A stretch of DNA of 64,000 bases from CAVWUA01 sp963758025 (GTDB taxonomy: Bacteria; Planctomycetota; Planctomycetia; Isosphaerales; Isosphaeraceae): positions 124,001-188,000 of the forward strand of contig CAVWUA010000007.1 in NCBI GenBank assembly GCA_963758025.1. The letters run 5' to 3'. The stretch's first letter is position 1, and the number at the start of each line of letters is the position of its first letter. This document shows positions 58,044 to 64,000 of this stretch, one piece after another. The translations under genes were made by a program, and so were the position numbers. The notes beneath the pieces were generated by a model. That model did no database searches. It saw only the letters and a program-made list of their open reading frames with translations, and was not told the DNA's origin.

Positions 58044-60516
58044 TTAGACAAAAGGAGCCGCGCTGGATCGCCACTCTCGATTTCGGCGAGCTTGAGTCAC
58101 TTCGATAAGTGACCGGTATTGATTTATCACGGAAGGCCAGGCATGACGTCTCGCCATGTAGTCTTTCGCCGACTGGCTCAGCGATTGACGGTTTCGGGCC
58201 AGCCCAAGCATCGCTTGAGTCAATCCGGCAATCCCTTCGGTGGAGAATTGAACTTTACGTACCGCATCATCAGGGAAGCCTGCGAATGTCCCTACATCAT
58301 TCACAATCGTTGGTACCCCACTGCGCAATAGATGAATCAGAGCACCGGACATCTCGCCATTGGTCGGTGGACGTCGCAGACAAAGCCCAATATCTGTCGC
58401 ATCAATCAAGTCCAGAAATGCCTCGTCCCCGATCCTCCCCACAAACCGGACCCGACCTTCCAGCCCCAAAGAAGCGACGCGGGCCTGCGCCTCGCCCCTT
58501 GCGAGATCTTGTCCAATAAACATCAAATGTGACGAGGGTAACTCACTAGCCAGTCGCGCGAATGCCTCGATCGACTCGATATTCATTTTTGAGGAATGCA
58601 AGATGCCGAAACATCCGATGACGAGAGCATCCCGAGGCAAATCGTAGCGAGATCGAACTTCCTCTCTATGCCCGATTCTGGATGTCCGGGGTGTCGCCCC
58701 AAGGGGGATGACAGCCGTTTTGTCCAGATGCTCAGGCATCAGCAATCGAACCTGCTCCCGACACCAAGGTGAATGAACAACGACGCTTGGCGCGAACTCG
58801 AAAATCCGGCGGTTCATCGGCAGTCCACGTTGCGCACAGGCCACACCAATCTCACCTGATTCCGGACGACATTTCTTGAGTTCTGTCAGGGCGGATTCGT
58901 CAAGCTCAGGGTGACAATACCGCAGGTCCCGTTCGAACTGATCGGGAGCAGATCCCGGGCGCTTCGCAAGCCACTCATGAAAATCCGACAGGTTAAAATC
59001 GTGAAGCGTGACGATCCCAGGGAATCGCCTCAACATCTCGTAAATGAACATATGGTATGGTGAATTTCCCATATGATAAATAATACTATCATAGGGCTTG
59101 ATCGTCGCATGCCGAGGAAACAGGCGATAATCAAAAAGGGAATACTCGTCAGACTCCTGGCCCAGGTCCGGCACATAGCCCTCATCGTGATAGAGGTCTA
59201 CCAGACAGTTTTTGCGAAGCTCCCGGACGAATCTGACGGTGTATTCGGCGATTCCCGATCGCTTGGGGGGCCAGGGAGAGAACACGGCAATCCGAGGCAA
59301 CTCAGGCACGGAGACGTGTCCTCGCTCGGCCCGGATCCGCCTGGCTCTCCGTGTTGTTAGTCCCGTCAGAGTCTCCAGAGATCGTGAAGCAACGTCTTGC
59401 CAGCGAAATGTGGCGGCCTTTTGGACTGCCCGTTCTCGAATTTTCCCGGTCAGAATATCATCTGTGAGTGCCTGTTCGAGTTTCGCGGAGATATCAGCAG
59501 AATCGTGAGCGTTCGCCAGGAGTCCAGCATCACCGACAACTTCGACCTGCGACGAATTATTCCCAGCGACAACAACCGCACCGCAATGCATCGCCTCCAG
59601 AATCGGCAGGCCAAATCCTTCATAGAGTGACGGAAACGCGAAAACCTGACAACGCTGGTACAGCACACGCAGGTCTTCGTCCTCGATCTCTCCGGTCAAC
59701 ACAAGCTGATCTCGGATTTGATATTTTTCCGCCAGTCGCTGTATCTGATCGGTTTCCTTGGGTCCCAGGGCACAGGCGACGACTAATTGATGCGCATTTT
59801 TGGAGTGGATCGGGCAACTGGTGGAACGCGTCGATCAATCCGGAGAGGTTCTTCCTCTCATCCGTTCCGGCCAGACAGAAGACGAATGGTCGGTTGATTC
59901 CGTACTTTCGGAGTACCGCGAGGGAAATCTCGGACAACGGCCCCGTATCATCAGGCCGGAAGAACGATGGATCGCTGGCACTACCAATGGCAACGACTCG
60001 TTCGGTGGGGATGCCGAGCAACGAGCGCACATCAATGGCTGTCGCTTCGGAAATGGCCATCAGAGCATCATAGGTCCGAAGTCGTTCCAGCGTCCTGTAA
60101 CAGCGAATCGCTTCGGGCGGGTAATCGAGGTATCGCTCCTGAAACAGGAACGGGATCACGTCGAAGACAATCGCCGCAATCGGTAAGCTACCCAAGGGGC
60201 GTGCCGGCGGACTGTAGCTCTTGTAGTATTCCAGGGGACTCAGGATCAGCAGGACATCGAGCGCATCGGGATTCGATCGAGCCACACGGTCGATTGCATC
60301 CCGAGAGGTAACGGTCGGTTCGAGCCGCTTCACTCTCGTATTGGGCGCCACGGGAAATAAATCAATGGGCAAATCTTTGTGGGCGTAGAACAGAAATTCA
60401 TGATCCTCCGGACTGACCGCAAGCAAGCCCGAGAGGAAACCCTGCGCATAACGCCCGATGCCACGCATCCGGCTTGTTGGCGACTGCAACGCAAGCATGT
60501 CGATGCCGATACGCAC
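58044..60516 (-). CDS. Double-domain GT4 glycosyltransferase B, paralogue of A, one frameshift
   Basis: GTG 60516, with GGGAGG 6 nt upstream, opens RIGIDMLALQSPTSRMRGIGRYAQ. Module 1 shows VFDVIPFLFQERYLDYPPEA, FCLAGTDERKNLSGLIDAF and, after a missing base in the T-run at 59797-59801, NAHQLVVACALGPKETDQIQ and FAFPSLYEGFGLPILEAMHCGAVVVAGN. Module 2 begins PRIAVFSPWPPKRSGIAEYT and has GIVTLHDFNLSDFHEW, VIGCFGILHSSKMNIESIEAF and DIGLCLRRPPTNGEMSGALIHLLRSG. About 823 residues. It is clearly a tandem duplicate of enzyme A with the same domain order, implying that the repeat unit needs several similar linkages. It lies 42 nt after the ABC ATPase gene. Confidence 0.85.
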
Positions 60517-60558
60517 TCGACACCCTCCCATCCGTGGAAGAGGATTATGCCAGAGAAT

Positions 60559-61387
60559 TTATGCCAAAAGTTCGGTCGTCTCTTCAGCCTGTTTTGCCGC
60601 GGCGGCAGCCTCCATTTCGGCCTGAATCCGCTGCGCCTCGATGAGGTAACTGGTGATGACGTCGGAGATCGGACCGTCAGCCATGACCCGTCCCTTATCC
60701 ATCCAGATTCCGCGCGTGCACATCTCGTTAAGAGTGCCCAGATCGTGCGAGACGATGATCACGACGTTTGATCGTTCAAACAATCCTCCGATTCGATCCT
60801 TGGCCTTATCGCGGAATGTCGCGTCCCCTGCGCCAAGGGACTCGTCGATCAACAGGATCTCCGGGTCGATCTCGGTTGCGATTCCGAACGCCAGTCGCAC
60901 GTACATGCCACTGGAATAATATTTTAGGGGAAGGTCGGCGAACTCACTCAAGCCAGTGAACTGGAAGATGCCCTCCATCTTGGCTTCCATCTCGCGCCGG
61001 CTAAAGCCCAGCATTGCCCCGTTGAGCAAGATGTTGTCCCTGCCGGAAAGCTCCGGATTAAAACCCGCGCCCATCTCGATTAAGGGAGCGACATTCCCCC
61101 GAACAGCCACGTAGCCGGATGTTGGTGGATAGATCCGTGCCAGGAGGCGCAACAGAGTACTCTTTCCCGCGCCATTGAACCCGATGATGCCGATCCGCTC
61201 CCCTTTATGGATCTTGAGACTCACGTCCCGCAAGGCCCAGAACTCGGAAGGAGGCAGGGGGTTCTCGCGACGCAGCAAGAGATCGAGTGCAGCTGCGCTT
61301 AAAGGAGTACTGCTTATCGTAGTAGCTGACGAATCGAAGCGCGACATCACGAAGCTCAATGAGAGGCTCGGATTCCGCGACGCTCAT
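60559..61387 (-). CDS. Polysaccharide-export ABC transporter ATP-binding protein (Wzt/KpsT/TagH type), one frameshift
   Basis: The N-terminal frame gives MSVAESEPLIELRDVALRFVSYYDKQYSFK; one base removed near 61305 joins it to AALDLLLRRENPLPPSEFWALRDVSL. The ATPase core is complete: Walker A GFNGAGKST, the Q-loop-region VAPLIEMGAGFNPELSGRDNILLNG typical of this subfamily, signature YYSSGMYVRLAF, Walker B ILLIDESLGAGD and H-loop IIVSHD. The C-terminal ~40 residues are an alanine/glutamate helix; there is no O-antigen-recognition domain as in long Wzt proteins. It powers export of a lipid-linked polysaccharide with the permease encoded 34 nt upstream. Confidence 0.88.
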
Positions 61388-61421
61388 CGCTGTGTCAATC
61401 CGCTCCAACCGCCGCGGTTTC

Positions 61422-62285
61422 TTAGAGCCGGAAGACCAGCTTGTCTTCATAGGACTTGAAGGCTGCATAGCCGACTCCCAGGCTCGCCGTCGCGATACTG
61501 ACGGCCAGCGCCAACGTAGTCAATTCCGGCCACTGGCCGTCACGCAAGATCACCTGGAACATCCGAATGAACGGGTACGCCGGGTTCAGCCAGAGCATCC
61601 AGGGGTATTTATTGAACTGATCTGCTTCGTACAGAATCGGCGTGGCGAAATACCATGCCTGGAGAATCACTCCGACCAGATGGCTGCAATCGCGGTAGAA
61701 CGTGTTGATCGTGGCAACGATCAGCCCCAAACCGAATGAGAAGAGGGTGAACAGAAGGATCACGACCGGCAGCAAGAGCATGGGTAGCGAGAACCGCGCT
61801 CCCAAAGGCCAGAGCAAGAGGAACAAGGACCCCATCGACAGCACGAACATCACCAGATTGAGGAGGACCCTGGTCAGGGGAAAGACTAGCTTGGGCAGGA
61901 AGATTTTTCGGATCAGCCCCTCATTGGCGATGATGCAGAAGGCGCATTCATTGAGGCAGCCGGATAATAAGCCCCAGGGGACCATTCCGGCAAAGAGATA
62001 GACAACGTAGTTTCGCCAATCGGTCTGCGTGAGTTGCGAGAAGACGACCGTCAGAGTCATCATCATCAGGATCGGGTTGAGTAAGGTCCAGAGGAACCCC
62101 AGGACCGAGCGCTGATAGCGCACGCGGAGATCCTGAACGACCATGTTCTGAATCACCGGCCAGAACCGAGCAAGTTGCCTCAGATCGTCGGCGATCATGC
62201 CCAGCCAACGCGCCCGGGTCAATGCCGAGCGGGGCGGGGGAAAGAATTCCGTATGTGGAGGCGAGGCGCTCGTCCTTGTGTTCAT
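61422..62285 (-). CDS. Polysaccharide-export ABC-2 permease (Wzm/KpsM/TagG type)
   Basis: An intact protein of 287 residues starting at the ATG at 62285 (MNTRTSASPPHTE). The cytosolic N-terminal helix region LARFWPVIQNMVVQDLRVRYQRSVLGFLWTLLNPI is the hallmark of the family. Six helices follow (MMMTLTVVFSQL, VVYLFAGMVPWGLLSGCL, LLNLVMFVLSMGSLFLLLWP, LLLPVVILLFTLFSFGLGL, HLVGVILQAWYFATPILY, LALAVSIATASLGVGYAAF). NPAYPFIRMFQVILRDGQWP near the C-terminus is also conserved. With the ATPase it exports undecaprenyl- or lipid-linked glycan. It is the first gene of the long minus-strand glycan operon; the frame is open to 62339 but the extra part is not conserved-looking. Confidence 0.9.
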   Translation of the reverse strand: MNTRTSASPPHTEFFPPPRSALTRARWLGMIADDLRQLARFWPVIQNMVVQDLRVRYQRSVLGFLWTLLNPILMMMTLTVVFSQLTQTDWRNYVVYLFAGMVPWGLLSGCLNECAFCIIANEGLIRKIFLPKLVFPLTRVLLNLVMFVLSMGSLFLLLWPLGARFSLPMLLLPVVILLFTLFSFGLGLIVATINTFYRDCSHLVGVILQAWYFATPILYEADQFNKYPWMLWLNPAYPFIRMFQVILRDGQWPELTTLALAVSIATASLGVGYAAFKSYEDKLVFRL

Positions 62286-62575
62286 GGATCTCGCTTCATC
62301 CCTGAATGGCCTCCGGACCGATCGCGGCGGGGGCTGCACCTCCTCGCCGCCCGTGGCCGATCCTCCTGATCGCCACCGGACGTCGGCCCCTCTAGCAGCC
62401 CGGCATATCGGCCGAACCGTTTCCGTCGCGCGGGCATCTTACGATGCCGACTCGATTTGGAAAAGGTCAACCTGTCAAATCCCGTCGAACGAAAAACCGA
62501 CGACGGCCCTCAGCCATCTTGTATCGGCCTGATGATCGTCCAACTCGTGCCCGATCACATTTTTCCGCAAGACCG

Positions 62576-64000
62576 TCAGACCCGCTCCAGCACTCCGTCT
62601 CGTGCCGCGTCATGATGCCGAAGAGCGTTGATCTGCGCGGTATAGGTGGCGACCAGGTCGCGACGATTCAAGAGGCCGATCAGTTTCGACGGATCGTCCG
62701 GCTCGACAACGGGAATCTCATCGACGTTCAGTTCGGTAAGCCTTCGAAGGGCCGTGTGCAGGTCATCCTCGGGTGTAACCGTCGAGACGGGCCTTGTGGC
62801 GATATCGTCGGCCAGGACCAATGGCCCCCACTCGGCACCCAGCAACGCCAGTCGAACGTCGCGGAGGTTGAAAATGCCGGTCAGGCGTCCCTGAGAATTG
62901 ACGACGGGAAAGAGTGTTTCGGTTGAGTTGGCTACTCGTCGGAGGATCTCGGCAAAGGCCATTGCCTCAGGAATCAGTTGCAGTCCTTCGCGGCGGATCT
63001 TGATCTGGCCAACTTTCAACCTTTCCAAGACGTCGATCACGAAATCGCCTTGGTGGGCGGGGCTATCAATCGGACTGCCGACTTGCTCCTCGTACAACGT
63101 CCAGCGCCGGGACAGAGCCATGTGCAGACCGCAAACCAACATGAGCGGCACGAGAAGACTGTAATTGCCGGCCATCTCGCTCACCATCAAAATCGAGGTG
63201 ATCGGGGTCTTGGATACGCCAGCGAAGAAACCTCCCATTCCGACCAAGGCGAATGCCGCTGGCCTCAGACCCCAGTCGGGGAACCAGGTAGCGAGCATCT
63301 GGCCGATCGCCCCACCTAGCATCCCACCGATGAAGACGGAAGGACCAAACACGCCACCACTGCCACCCGAACTGATCGTCAGACCAGTTGAGACGATCTT
63401 CAATAACGCCAGTCCCAGGAGCATCCACATACTCATGTTCGGCACGAATTCGGATTCCCCCGGCTGAAGCAAATCCATCGGCATCCCCAGGGCACCCCAC
63501 TGGACCCAGCCGTAGCCGCCGGCCATGACCTGCGGGAACTTCAGGGCAATTAGCCCGAGCATCAATCCTCCCAGTGCCGGCTTGACGTGCGGTGGGATGG
63601 GGATGCGGTGAAAGAAATGGTCACGGAGACCGTAGAAAATTCGCACATACAACCATCCCACCACGGTACAGATCAAGGCCAGCAAGACGAACATCGGAAG
63701 CTCTCGCAGACCGTGGAAGGCCAGACTCTGCGTGACGAAAATTGGCCGGGGGGTGATGAACAGCGCGAAGGTCGAATACGCTACGATCGAACTGGCCAGG
63801 CAAGGTAGAAGGGCCGACGCCTCGGTTGCGGCCGTCATGTAGAGCACTTCTCCGGCGAATAGTGCACCACCGAGGGGAGCGCGGAAAATCGCTCCGACCC
63901 CCCCCGCCGCGCCAGCGAGCATCAGTAACCGACGTTCATCGGGCGTGAGCTTCAGCAAGCGGCTCAGGAATGATCCAAATCCGGCTCCGATCTGTGCGAT
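62576..64000 (-). CDS. CLC-family chloride channel/transporter with two CBS domains, N-terminus cut by window edge
   Basis: The frame is open to the right edge. The visible part starts at IAQIGAGFGSFLSRLL, which normally follows the GREGP selectivity motif, and continues with GAAGGVGAIFRAPLGGALFAGEVLY, GLTISSGGSGGVFGPSVFIGGMLGG (GxFxP motif with the conserved GVFGP) and GMGGFFAGVSKTPITSILMVSEM. After the last helix a cytosolic region has two CBS domains (ILRRVANSTETLFPVVNSQGRLTGIFNL and TALRRLTELNVDEIPVVEPDDPSKLIGLLNRRDLV). CLC proteins move chloride, or other anions in exchange for protons; the gating glutamate lies in the missing part or its edge, so channel versus exchanger cannot be decided. 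The gene is 290 nt upstream of the glycan operon. Confidence 0.9.
   Translation of the reverse strand: MAQIGAGFGSFLSRLLKLTPDERRLLMLAGAAGGVGAIFRAPLGGALFAGEVLYMTAATEASALLPCLASSIVAYSTFALFITPRPIFVTQSLAFHGLRELPMFVLLALICTVVGWLYVRIFYGLRDHFFHRIPIPPHVKPALGGLMLGLIALKFPQVMAGGYGWVQWGALGMPMDLLQPGESEFVPNMSMWMLLGLALLKIVSTGLTISSGGSGGVFGPSVFIGGMLGGAIGQMLATWFPDWGLRPAAFALVGMGGFFAGVSKTPITSILMVSEMAGNYSLLVPLMLVCGLHMALSRRWTLYEEQVGSPIDSPAHQGDFVIDVLERLKVGQIKIRREGLQLIPEAMAFAEILRRVANSTETLFPVVNSQGRLTGIFNLRDVRLALLGAEWGPLVLADDIATRPVSTVTPEDDLHTALRRLTELNVDEIPVVEPDDPSKLIGLLNRRDLVATYTAQINALRHHDAARDGVLERV

Noticed and set aside
1..64000. tRNA, rRNA, CRISPR, insertion-sequence or prophage features
   Set aside because: Reading both strands I found no cloverleaf-like sequence with TTCRA arm, no regularly spaced repeats, no transposase or integrase motifs and no phage structural genes.

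Overview
The window looks like chromosomal DNA of a planctomycete, most likely near the Isosphaeraceae. The evidence is high GC content, a large exported protein with the planctomycete N-terminal LEPR motif followed by FG-GAP and DUF4214 repeats, a PEP-CTERM protein, a DUF11 surface protein, the RNase Y-YmdB pair, and LptF/LptG together with an outer-membrane-barrel protein. I saw no rRNA, tRNA, CRISPR array, insertion sequence or phage gene.

Reading quality matters here. About 21 of some 46 genes are broken by single-base frame changes, roughly 30 in all. Several fall in short homopolymers, and each restores a family-typical protein when one base is added or removed. These look like uncorrected indels of a long-read assembly rather than pseudogenes, so spans below cover the whole reconstructed gene and the break is stated in each entry.

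Layout. 1-16 kb is mixed housekeeping: a truncated secreted TIM-barrel-like protein, a secreted esterase, an RlmI-like methyltransferase behind a single-domain response regulator, an ECF sigma factor, a lipoprotein, an aspartate-type aminotransferase, a ketoacyl synthase, an M1 metallopeptidase fused to an Omp85-like beta-barrel, a PilZ protein and an amino-acid permease. 16-25.8 kb is a co-directional minus-strand block: ketoacyl synthase, acyl carrier protein, LpxL-like acyltransferase, GT-C glycosyltransferase, membrane-bound Cx5R phosphatase, PLP aminotransferase, LptF and LptG. It reads like a dedicated outer-membrane glycolipid synthesis and export unit. 26-36 kb holds a fumarylacetoacetase-family enzyme, surface and lipoprotein genes with strong terminators, a PEP-CTERM metzincin-like protease, a PlsC-like acyltransferase, a kinase-fold phosphotransferase, and ymdB and rny.

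37-62.3 kb is a surface-glycan region. A glycosyltransferase, the LEPR/FG-GAP/DUF4214 protein, a further GT4 and an FkbM methyltransferase precede a long minus-strand run. In transcription order that run is: ABC-2 permease, ABC ATPase, two double-domain GT4 enzymes, a small helical protein, an FkbM methyltransferase with coiled coil, an exported lipase-like protein, an SGNH protein, PrpD, an AlgI-type MBOAT, two more SGNH proteins, and PrpB. Many of these genes overlap by 4 nt or lie within 60 nt. The inferred product is an ABC-exported, O-acylated and methylated polysaccharide or glycolipid. The window ends inside a CLC chloride channel with CBS domains.
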